Part shown: positions 34,474 through 41,664 of the stretch, in pieces
Numbering within the stretch: position 1 is the first letter of the stretch
Layout of the letters: each line of letters opens with the position of its first letter
Assembly (NCBI GenBank): GCA_016931785.1
Contig: JAFGED010000202.1
Location: forward strand, 1-49,649
Source of the DNA: Anaerolineae bacterium
GTDB lineage: Bacteria; Chloroflexota; Anaerolineae; B4-G1
DNA length: 49,649 nt
Reading direction: 5' to 3'
Position numbers and translations under genes: made by a program
The notes under the pieces: model-generated
What the model saw: only the letters and a program-made list of their open reading frames with translations
Databases searched by the model: none
What the model was told of the DNA's origin: nothing

Positions 34474-35951
34474 GGCCCCTCCCGCACCCAGATCACCGCC
34501 ACGTCATCCCGGTAGGCCTCCTCCCACTCACCCACGCACTCTAGTTGGAGAGAGAGCATGTCGTCCGGATAGGTGAGGACGAGATTGACGTCGTACTCGC
34601 CCAGCACCTCTTCAAAACCAGGCTGCCCCAGCTGCACCTCCAGGTACCGGCGCAGGAACGCATCCCCGTACAGATCCGTCCGTCCATCTGCAAACACGCG
34701 ATAATGGGGATACAGCGACCAGATGAGGTATCCCCCCCAGTTGTAGGGATTGAACATCTCCCCCTCGGGACGGTTCTCGAGAATCCAGGCCGCGGCATCC
34801 ACCGGCAGGCTCTCTCGCTGCTCCCGCTCGTTGAACGCGGGGGTCAGCGGCGTCCACACCCTCACGACCGCCAAGGCGAAAACGGCCCCCAGCAGCACCA
34901 AATTGACCACACCCGACACGGCGCGCAAGCGGCTGGCACGCCTCGCCCCGCCGCTCCATAGCCGCCTAAGGATCGCCGCCACGTGCCGGCTGAGCACCGG
35001 CGCGACCACCAACGCAAAGGGGGCCAGGTTGCGCCAGGCCAGTAGGGAGGCATAGGCGAACATGCCGACCAGCGCCAGATCGGTCCCATCCACCCGCCGC
35101 CCGGAAAGTCCCATCGCCGCCAGCGTCCCCAGCAGCAGCCAGATGAAGGGATGAGTGTACAAGAGATGAAAGTCGGGCGACCGCCACTCCTGGATGAAAT
35201 CACGCAAGGCGCCGATCCCCACCGTGTCCAGGTAATAGGTCCACATCCGCGCGCCATAGGGGTTGAGCACCAGTAGGACGGCGGAAAGCACCGCCACCCC
35301 AATCACCATGCCGATGCCCCGCCAGCTCGCCGCCGCGTCGTCGCCCTGAACAACCAACCCCAGCAAACGGTTGAACGCCTCCCCGATGACAAAAGCGACC
35401 AGCACCATAAACCCCAAGGCATATCCGGCGTGCAGGTTGGCCCACAGGATAAACAAGGGCGGCAGGAGCCACAGCCGGTTCACGCCGCGCCATTTGAACA
35501 GGTAAAGGATATAGGTCACCACGGCGGTCAGCAAGAAGGAGAACACCTGCGGGCGCGCCGCCCAAATCGCCGAAGACGTCGCCGCGGCCAGGACGACGAT
35601 GAACGCCCGGCTGAAGGGATCCCCCTCCATCTGCATATAGACGAAGGCGAAGGCAAACGCGACGATCACACCGATCAGCAGCCCTAACCCGGCGTAGGAA
35701 AATGTGCGGAACAGCCAATAGAGCACGACCTGGCTGAGCCAGCTGTGGTTGACCCAGGTAGAGGCATAGCGCGTGTGGGAGAACAGATCGGTTTGGAGGA
35801 CCTGGCCGCTCTCCAGCATCTCCTGGCCGGCGCGAAGGTGCCACCAGGTATCGGTGTCCGCCGGCGCGCGGACCGCCATGGCGAACAGCGCCACGAAGAG
35901 AATCGCCACCGCCAGGCGGCGCGCGTTGAACCACAGCAAAAACCGCCTCAC
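34470..35951 (-). CDS. Polytopic membrane protein, tandem paralogue 2 ('DTDTWWHLRAGQ' family)
   Basis: 493 residues from GTG at 35951 (VRRFLLWFNARR), which overlaps the upstream stop (GTGA); the longer track start lies in the preceding gene. After the first helix the outer loop reads RAPADTDTWWHLRAGQEML and DLFSHTRYASTWVNHSWLSQ. The repeated acidic residues fit a GT-C active-site loop. About ten membrane segments and a C-terminal domain with AAWILENRPEGEMFNPYNWG and RVFADGRTDLYGD. No characterised member is known to me. Very similar to the next gene upstream along its full length. Confidence 0.83.
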   Translation of the reverse strand: MRRFLLWFNARRLAVAILFVALFAMAVRAPADTDTWWHLRAGQEMLESGQVLQTDLFSHTRYASTWVNHSWLSQVVLYWLFRTFSYAGLGLLIGVIVAFAFAFVYMQMEGDPFSRAFIVVLAAATSSAIWAARPQVFSFLLTAVVTYILYLFKWRGVNRLWLLPPLFILWANLHAGYALGFMVLVAFVIGEAFNRLLGLVVQGDDAAASWRGIGMVIGVAVLSAVLLVLNPYGARMWTYYLDTVGIGALRDFIQEWRSPDFHLLYTHPFIWLLLGTLAAMGLSGRRVDGTDLALVGMFAYASLLAWRNLAPFALVVAPVLSRHVAAILRRLWSGGARRASRLRAVSGVVNLVLLGAVFALAVVRVWTPLTPAFNEREQRESLPVDAAAWILENRPEGEMFNPYNWGGYLIWSLYPHYRVFADGRTDLYGDAFLRRYLEVQLGQPGFEEVLGEYDVNLVLTYPDDMLSLQLECVGEWEEAYRDDVAVIWVREGP

Positions 35952-37438
35952 CGTCCCTCCCGCACCCAGATCACTGCCACGCCGTCTCGATAAACCTCGG
36001 CCCATCCCCCAGCGCACTCCAATCGGGCCGACAGGGCGTCATCGGGATACGTCACGATCAAGTTGACGTCATACGCCAGCAGTGTATCCTCAAAACCTGG
36101 CTGCCCCAACTGCACGCGCATGTGCTCGCGCAGGAAGGCGTCCCCGTACATGTCGGTCCGCCCGTCAACAAAAACACGATACTCGGGCCACAAGGCCCAC
36201 ATCAGATAGCCGCCCCAATTGTAGGGGTTGAACATCTCCCCCTCAGGACGGTTCTCGAGAATCCAGGCCGCTGCGTCCACCGGCAGGCTCTTTCGCTGCT
36301 CCTGCACGTTGAAATCCAAGTTCAGCGGCGTCCACACCTTGACGACCGCCAGGCCGATGACCAGCGCCAACAACGCCCCATTGATCGCACCGGCAATCGG
36401 CCGCCCACGCGCTAACTTGCGACTCAACCAACCGGATAGACCAAAGCGCTTCAGAGCCGCCGCCACGTGCCGGCTCAAAACCGGCGCGGCCACCAAGGCG
36501 AAAGGGCCAAAGTTGCGCCGGGCCACGAAAGAAGCGTAGGCGAACATCCCCACCAAGGCCAGATCGACGCCGTCCACCCGCCGTCCAGAAAGCCCCACCG
36601 CCGCCAGCGTCCCCAACAGCAGCCAGATGAAGGGCTGGACGTAAAGTGGGTGAAAATCCGGCGACTGCCACTCCTGAATAAAGTCCTGCAGGAAACCAAC
36701 ACGCACGGTGTCGACGTAATACGTCCACATGCGGACCGTATTGGGGTGGATCGCCAGAAGAAGAAAAGAGAGAACGGCCAGGCCAACGACGAGGCCGATC
36801 TTGCGCCACCCCAACACGGGATCGTCAGTCGGGGCGATCAATGCCAACAGGCGATTGAGCACCTCGCCAGCGACAAAGGCCGCCAAAACCATAAACCCCA
36901 GAGCGTACCCGGCGTGCAGATTGACCCACAGGACAAACAGGGGCGGCAGGAGCCACAGCCGGTTCACGCCCCGCCACTTGAAAAGATAGAGAATGTAAGC
37001 CAAAACAGATGTGAGCAGGAACGAGAACAAATGCGGGCGGGCGATCCACACCACCGCCGACGTCGCCGCCGCCAGGATGATGATGAACGCCCGGCTGAAC
37101 GGATCCCCCTCCATCTGCAGTGTGACAAAGGCAAAGGCGGCAGCGACCATCACGCCGATCATCACCCCCAGCCCGGCGTAGGAAAAGGTGCGAAACAGCC
37201 AATAGAGAATGACCTCACTGAGCCAGGAATAGGCGACCCACGGGGACCCATAGAAGGTGTGAGAGAAAGGGTCGCTGCGGATGATCTGGCCTCGCTCCAG
37301 CGTCACCTGGCCGGCTTTCAGGTGCCACCAGGTGTCGGTATCGACCGGGGCGCGGACGGCCATGGCAAACAGGGCTACGAAAAGGATCGCCACCACCAGA
37401 CGACGGGCGTTAAGCCAAATCAGAGCACGTCTCACCAT
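35948..37438 (-). CDS. Polytopic membrane protein, tandem paralogue 1 ('DTDTWWHLKAGQ' family)
   Basis: 496 residues from ATG at 37438 (MVRRALIWLNARR); the ten extra track residues start at a TTG without support. The outer loop is RAPVDTDTWWHLKAGQVTLE, then DPFSHTFYGSPWVAYSWLSE. C-terminal domain has AAWILENRPEGEMFNPYNWG and RVFVDGRTDMYGD. It matches the 34470 protein so closely, also at DNA level (for example around 36240-36300 and 34760-34820), that the pair is a fairly recent tandem duplication. First gene of the 13-gene minus-strand run that ends at 17704. Confidence 0.83.
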   Translation of the reverse strand: MVRRALIWLNARRLVVAILFVALFAMAVRAPVDTDTWWHLKAGQVTLERGQIIRSDPFSHTFYGSPWVAYSWLSEVILYWLFRTFSYAGLGVMIGVMVAAAFAFVTLQMEGDPFSRAFIIILAAATSAVVWIARPHLFSFLLTSVLAYILYLFKWRGVNRLWLLPPLFVLWVNLHAGYALGFMVLAAFVAGEVLNRLLALIAPTDDPVLGWRKIGLVVGLAVLSFLLLAIHPNTVRMWTYYVDTVRVGFLQDFIQEWQSPDFHPLYVQPFIWLLLGTLAAVGLSGRRVDGVDLALVGMFAYASFVARRNFGPFALVAAPVLSRHVAAALKRFGLSGWLSRKLARGRPIAGAINGALLALVIGLAVVKVWTPLNLDFNVQEQRKSLPVDAAAWILENRPEGEMFNPYNWGGYLMWALWPEYRVFVDGRTDMYGDAFLREHMRVQLGQPGFEDTLLAYDVNLIVTYPDDALSARLECAGGWAEVYRDGVAVIWVREGR

Positions 37439-37556
37439 CTCAACTCTCTTTCGGCAGTTCGGAGGCAAAAACGACTACCACAGGTACTTTGCACAGGGTC
37501 TATTTCACTTTGGGAGAGCGGGCCTTTATTGTGCTTGACATTCTGCTTGGTCTGCG

Positions 37557-37580
37557 GAAAAATCGGCTTGCCGATTTTTC
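37557..37580 (-). terminator. Hairpin with T-run, probable terminator between two operons
   Basis: GAAAAATCGG-CTTG-CCGATTTTTC, a perfect 10-bp stem whose outer arms are A/T runs. It lies about 280 bases after the stop of the 37863 gene on the minus strand, and upstream of the 37438 start. A terminator here would split the block in two. Confidence 0.5.
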
Positions 37581-37581
37581 G

Positions 37582-37678
37582 AAGGGGCATTTCAGCCGTG
37601 CTTGACAAGAGTATGGCCTTTGGGCCCCAGATTTGTGAATCGAACGGCATCTTGCCCCCAGGCTGAAATGCGCCCCTT
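37582..37678. repeat. 97-bp element with inverted ends, in the 37439-37862 gap (copy 3)
   Basis: Left end AAGGGGCATTTCAGCC, right end GGCTGAAATGCGCCCCTT; they are inverted repeats except for two extra bases (GC) in the right arm. The same length and the same 2-base asymmetry occur in the element at 37738 and at 5624. No coding capacity; the small track ORFs over it are not credible. Confidence 0.6.
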
Positions 37679-37704
37679 TGCACAGCCAATGGCGATTGCG
37701 CACC

Positions 37705-37733
37705 ACTATAGCACAGATTTTACCTCTTGAGAA
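37705..37733 (-). promoter_or_regulatory. Possible promoter of the long GT-C operon
   Basis: Minus strand: TTCTCA (37728-37733), 17 bases, TATAGT (37705-37710). It lies about 270 bases before the ATG at 37438, and the 97-bp element at 37582 and the hairpin at 37557 lie in between. The match is weak in the -35 box, so confidence is low. Confidence 0.3.
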
Positions 37734-37737
37734 GCAT

Positions 37738-37833
37738 AGGGGCGTTTCGCTCATGGAGCGAATACGGCTCTGCAGGATTCGGCGCCTGGTTTACACGGTA
37801 CCACGCCTGTGCAGCTATCTGAAACGCGCCCCT
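37738..37833. repeat. 96-bp element with inverted ends (copy 4)
   Basis: Left AGGGGCGTTTC, right GAAACGCGCCCCT, inverted with the same two-base (GC) excess in the right arm as in the 37582 element. It lies 29 bases before the 3' end of the 37863 gene region. Together these elements, the hairpin and a weak promoter account for most of the 424-base gap 37439-37862. Confidence 0.55.
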
Positions 37834-37862
37834 GAAGAATAGGTCGGCTACGGCAGACGCAT

Positions 37863-39485
37863 TCACCTTCTCGCCGACTCCCACGTCTGTGGAGAAAGGC
37901 GGAACACCTTCAAGATAGGCGCACCATCCACCTCGATGACGTAAACAGGGGCCAGGTTTTCCTGGCAATACCCTTCTATAGCGCCGTACTCCGTGGGGCG
38001 GGTGGTATACATCACATAGACTGGCCCGCTGGCCGGCCGGGGCTCATCCGCCGAGATCACTATCACATCCGGGCGTATCCACAAACCGTGCACGGCTTCC
38101 GCCAAATGGCGCTGCCCCTCGGGCAGGTAAAGGGCCGCACCATCCGGCGCAGCCCCGTTCACCCATGCAAACCCCTGCCGGTAAGACGTTCCCCAGTAGT
38201 CGGTGGCATCCCTCACACCTGCCGCCTGCGCCCCCGGCAGCCCACCGATCAATCGATTGAAGAAGGCGATCTCGTAGGGCGCAAAACGCACGACGCAGAG
38301 AAAAGCGGGAAAGACGAGCAACACGGCCACGACATGCGCCAGCCAACGAGGCGCTCGAACGGCCTGCCTCACGAACCACGCGACCTCCCCTCCTCCTAGC
38401 GCGGCCAAGATCGCCGCCGCCGGCACGACTTCCATAAAGTGCCGGATGCCATCGTACACGTTCATCCCCGGCATGCTCGCCCGCATCACCGGAAGAACGA
38501 TCCACAACCACAGCAACAGCACAGAGCGATGTCCGTCGTGACGCCACAGGCGTATAGAGCCAACCGTTCCCCAGCACGCCAACAACAACGTCGAAAGGGG
38601 CGTCGTGAAGGCGATAGCCAGCACAGGGTACAGCGTCCATCCTGCCCGCCCGGAAATCCCGACCCAGCGCCAATACACCCACAGCCCCCTCACCGTATCC
38701 AACGGCCTCAACCACATCGCCGGCCAGGCCACGATAAAGCCAGCAAGCGCAGCTAGAGGAAAGGCTATGAGCGCCGGCCAGGCCCGCCGCTCATGCGCCG
38801 ACGCCGTCCGCCAATGGGGATGCCGCACCGCGACCCACAACGCGCCAGCAGCAGCGGCCAGCGCCAAATTGGGCCGCACGCTGAAACCCACGCCAAGCGC
38901 CAAACCGGCTCCGAGAATCCATCCGGGGCGGCGAAAAGTGACACCCCGCCAAAGTGCCCACAAGGTCACACAGAACATCAAGGTTTTTGGAATGTCCTTC
39001 AGGTTGTAATGGGCATGGCCCACAAAACGCGGGAAAGAAGCCAGGGCCAACGTCGCCAGCAACGCCGCCGACCGGCCAAAGGCCTCGCGCGCAAAGAGGT
39101 ACGTCACAGACAGGGTCGCTCCACCCATCATCACCACAGCCGCATGGCGGGCATCCACCGGGTCCATCCAACCCGTCCAACGCCCCAGCACCCGCCCGGT
39201 CAGCGCAGCTGCGATGTTGGGAAATGGAGGATGAACGTGACTGTCCAGGAGCCGCAGGTGGAGCCCATCAGGATTATCCACGCCAGGACACGGGCGACCA
39301 AAGTCCAAGAACGTGACATCACCCGTGGAGAAAAAAGCCAGGTACCGTTCCCCCACCACCAGGTTCTCCGGCTCATCCCACGTCAGGCCGTACCGGTCGC
39401 CGAAAAGCAAACCGATAACCACGAACAAAACCCCAACCAGTGCGGCTATCGCAACGTCCCTTCGAGAAGCGATGGTAGGCGTCAC
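37863..39485 (-). CDS. GT-C glycosyltransferase (GT39/ArnT-like)
   Basis: 540 residues from GTG at 39485 (VTPTIASRRDVA), which overlaps the upstream stop (GTGA); the 90 additional track residues lie in the upstream gene. First outer loop: YGLTWDEPENLVVGERYLAF (about 31-50), with the catalytic-type WDE, then DSHVHPPFPNIAAALTG with the HPP motif. Then GHAHYNLKDIPKTLMFCVTL. About ten membrane segments and a C-terminal domain (about 400-540) with YWGTSYRQGFAWVN. The D-E and H-PP signatures are strong for this family. It is the last gene of the upstream operon. Confidence 0.88.
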   Translation of the reverse strand: MTPTIASRRDVAIAALVGVLFVVIGLLFGDRYGLTWDEPENLVVGERYLAFFSTGDVTFLDFGRPCPGVDNPDGLHLRLLDSHVHPPFPNIAAALTGRVLGRWTGWMDPVDARHAAVVMMGGATLSVTYLFAREAFGRSAALLATLALASFPRFVGHAHYNLKDIPKTLMFCVTLWALWRGVTFRRPGWILGAGLALGVGFSVRPNLALAAAAGALWVAVRHPHWRTASAHERRAWPALIAFPLAALAGFIVAWPAMWLRPLDTVRGLWVYWRWVGISGRAGWTLYPVLAIAFTTPLSTLLLACWGTVGSIRLWRHDGHRSVLLLWLWIVLPVMRASMPGMNVYDGIRHFMEVVPAAAILAALGGGEVAWFVRQAVRAPRWLAHVVAVLLVFPAFLCVVRFAPYEIAFFNRLIGGLPGAQAAGVRDATDYWGTSYRQGFAWVNGAAPDGAALYLPEGQRHLAEAVHGLWIRPDVIVISADEPRPASGPVYVMYTTRPTEYGAIEGYCQENLAPVYVIEVDGAPILKVFRLSPQTWESARR

Positions 39486-41626
39486 GGCGATCTGCCTCTC
39501 TTCCCTGCGACCAAGAGTCCCAGCACCACGGCCACTGCCACCACCGTCAGTACGATGCCGACCGTCAAGCCGGACGGCCAGTAGGCAAACGTCACTTGAT
39601 GCCGCCCCTCCTCCAAATAAACGCCTCGCAGAGTTCCTGCGACGCGCACCAGCCCCGCGCCTTTCCCATCCACTCGCACCTGCCAGTCGGGGTCGTACAC
39701 CTCGCTCAGCACCAACAGCCCCGGCCCTTCCGCCTCCACCCGGATGCGATTGGGCGTCCATTCGATGACACGCACCTCAATCACACCTGGACTTTTCAAC
39801 GCATCCTCGCTTTCGACGACAAAAGCCCGCGGGAACGCGCGTTCGTTTCGATAGAGATACACCCCGCCCTTTTCCCCAATCGGCACCAAATCGCGTGCCT
39901 CGATCGGGTAGGCCGCCGCCACGTAGCGCACGTTCAAAAGCCCCAGCAGGCGCGGATCGGGCGCCACGTCCCGGTGGGCCAGCAGCATGTCCTCCCCTTG
40001 AGGCACATCTGGGAATGCGGGCACCGTGACGCTGTAACCCGGCAGGTCGACGCCCGTAGCGGCGCGCATGAAATCGACATAGTCGGCCAACTGGAACGGA
40101 TCGACGCCATCGACCATCTCGACGCCGCAAACCGCGCCGGTGTGCTGCGGGATCGAGTAACTGGGAGAGTAGACGCGGAAGCGGCCAGGCTGCTCCGCCA
40201 GCCACGCCGCAGCAGCCTCTCCTTCGGCCGACACCTCGTCCGCCGGTCGCACCCGGTAGAGGGTAGACCCGACGTAGAACAGATCCAGCAACGCCAAAGA
40301 GAACGTCAAGCCGGCAAAGAGCGCCGGCCTCAATCGCCCGCCTATCCGCAGCGCAACCAACACCCCCGCCAAGGGCCAGAGCACCGCCGCCGCCACGACG
40401 TTAGCAGGCAGCCGCAGGACAACGCCCCCAATTCCTCCGGCCAACGCCGCGCCGGCCAGCCCAACCGCCACGCGACCCGTCCAACCACGCCTGAGAACCC
40501 CGGTTTTTTGGAAAAACCGGGGTTCTTCCAATGCGGTCAGTCCCCACGCAGCCAACACCGCCGCCGCCAGCACGACCAGGAACCAGGCGCGCGCCGGTCC
40601 GCGCAGCCATCCCAGCGGTGGCAGCACGCGATACAGCAGACCGTAGATAGGCGTGTTGGTGCCCAGCGAGTAGATGGCCGCGACCAGCGCCAGACCACCC
40701 CACCACCATCGCTCCCGACCCCGCCACAGCCCCAAGCCGACCAGCGCCAGCAGCAGCCCCGCCACCCCCAGGTAGGTCATCGTCTCCTGGAACCCCCCGT
40801 GATCCGCCACCAGCAAGCCCACCAGATAGCTCGGCGGGAGGGAAGCGATGCCGCTCTCCTCCAGCGTCAATCCACCGCGATTCAGCCGTCCCGCCACCGC
40901 CGCCAAAGGCAGCACCTGCACGGCCACCAATGCCCCCACAAGCGACGCAGTGCCAATCGCTGCCGCCATTTGCCATTTGCGATTTGAGATTTGAGATTTG
41001 AGATTTACTGCCCAATATCCCATCGCTGCCAGCCCGCCGTAGAACCCCAGACGCACGTCGGCCAGGATCAGCATCGCCGCCGTCGCCGCGGTCATCGCCA
41101 CGTCACCCGGGCCGCCACGCCTCGCCAGCCGCCGCGACGCCCAGAGCACCCACGGCAGCCACGCCCAGGCACAGTACAATCCCACGTGCCCCGAGGCCAG
41201 ATGGGCCAGCGCCTTGGGCGTGAGCATGATGACGAGGGCCGCCAACAGACCGCCGGCCTGAGAGGCCCCAAGCGACCGCGCCAACCGATACCCTCCCCAT
41301 CCGGCCCAGGCGGTGTGTAGGACAAAGAGCAGGTTGAAGGCCAGTGTCAGCGGGAGAATCAGGAGCAGCAGATTAGGCGGATACCAGAGGCCAGAAAGCG
41401 GATTAGCAGCGAAAGGCTCCCCGCCCAGAATCAGGTGACGCCACAATGGAACCTGCCCCCAGGTCGCCAGGGAATGGCGGATAAAGAATGCGTTGGGCCA
41501 GTGGGTTATCGTCAAGTCAGAGTAATCGCCGGCGGGACGATAGAGGAAACCGCTGGGGGTAAACCACAGTCGCCAGAAAAGGGCTGCCGCCGGTACCAGC
41601 AGCAACAAATAACCCCATCGCCGCAT
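39482..41626 (-). CDS. YfhO-like large membrane protein (GT-C-type)
   Basis: 714 residues from ATG at 41626 (MRRWGYLLLL), preceded by GAGG; the track's GTG at 41665 overlaps the upstream stop by one base and is also possible. First loop: YRPAGDYSDLTITHWPNAFF, then LWRHLILGGEPFAANPLSGLWYPP, the 'GxPxxANPxxxxxYPxN' pattern of YfhO proteins. About twelve membrane segments. C-terminal extracytoplasmic part: LLNVRYVAA, FPRAFVVES, VIEWTPNRIRVEAEG, LVLSEVYDPDWQVRVDG, then a last helix. Bacillus YfhO is linked to lipoteichoic-acid glycosylation. Two insert-like tracts lie in the reading frame, at 40494 and 40965. Confidence 0.87.
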   Translation of the reverse strand: MRRWGYLLLLVPAAALFWRLWFTPSGFLYRPAGDYSDLTITHWPNAFFIRHSLATWGQVPLWRHLILGGEPFAANPLSGLWYPPNLLLLILPLTLAFNLLFVLHTAWAGWGGYRLARSLGASQAGGLLAALVIMLTPKALAHLASGHVGLYCAWAWLPWVLWASRRLARRGGPGDVAMTAATAAMLILADVRLGFYGGLAAMGYWAVNLKSQISNRKWQMAAAIGTASLVGALVAVQVLPLAAVAGRLNRGGLTLEESGIASLPPSYLVGLLVADHGGFQETMTYLGVAGLLLALVGLGLWRGRERWWWGGLALVAAIYSLGTNTPIYGLLYRVLPPLGWLRGPARAWFLVVLAAAVLAAWGLTALEEPRFFQKTGVLRRGWTGRVAVGLAGAALAGGIGGVVLRLPANVVAAAVLWPLAGVLVALRIGGRLRPALFAGLTFSLALLDLFYVGSTLYRVRPADEVSAEGEAAAAWLAEQPGRFRVYSPSYSIPQHTGAVCGVEMVDGVDPFQLADYVDFMRAATGVDLPGYSVTVPAFPDVPQGEDMLLAHRDVAPDPRLLGLLNVRYVAAAYPIEARDLVPIGEKGGVYLYRNERAFPRAFVVESEDALKSPGVIEVRVIEWTPNRIRVEAEGPGLLVLSEVYDPDWQVRVDGKGAGLVRVAGTLRGVYLEEGRHQVTFAYWPSGLTVGIVLTVVAVAVVLGLLVAGKRGRSP
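40494..40526. repeat. Short perfect palindrome in frame in the YfhO-like gene
   Basis: AGAACCCCGGTTTTT-TGG-AAAAACCGGGGTTCT: 15-bp arms, 3-base loop. It encodes EEPRFFQKTGVLR on the minus strand, between a helix end (GLTAL) and the next cytoplasmic basic segment. Total length 33 nt (11 codons), compatible with an in-frame insertion. Confidence 0.75.
40965..41006. repeat. Heptamer tandem repeat inside the YfhO-like gene (six units, 42 nt)
   Basis: GCCATTT GCCATTT GCGATTT GAGATTT GAGATTT GAGATTT. 42 nt or 14 codons; encodes NLKSQISNRKWQMA-like sequence between two helices. Confidence 0.85.
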
Positions 41627-41664
41627 CAATATCCGCCTCAAAACCACGCTAGGAAAAGCCAACA

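Noticed and set aside
37432-37968. Small minus-strand ORFs of 82-85 aa in the 37.4-37.9 kb gap
   Set aside because: They are translations of the two 97-bp elements (both read RGAFQ...), not conserved genes.
39596-40987. 463-aa plus-strand ORF
   Set aside because: Antisense to the YfhO-like gene, low-complexity Arg/Gln/Pro/His composition.
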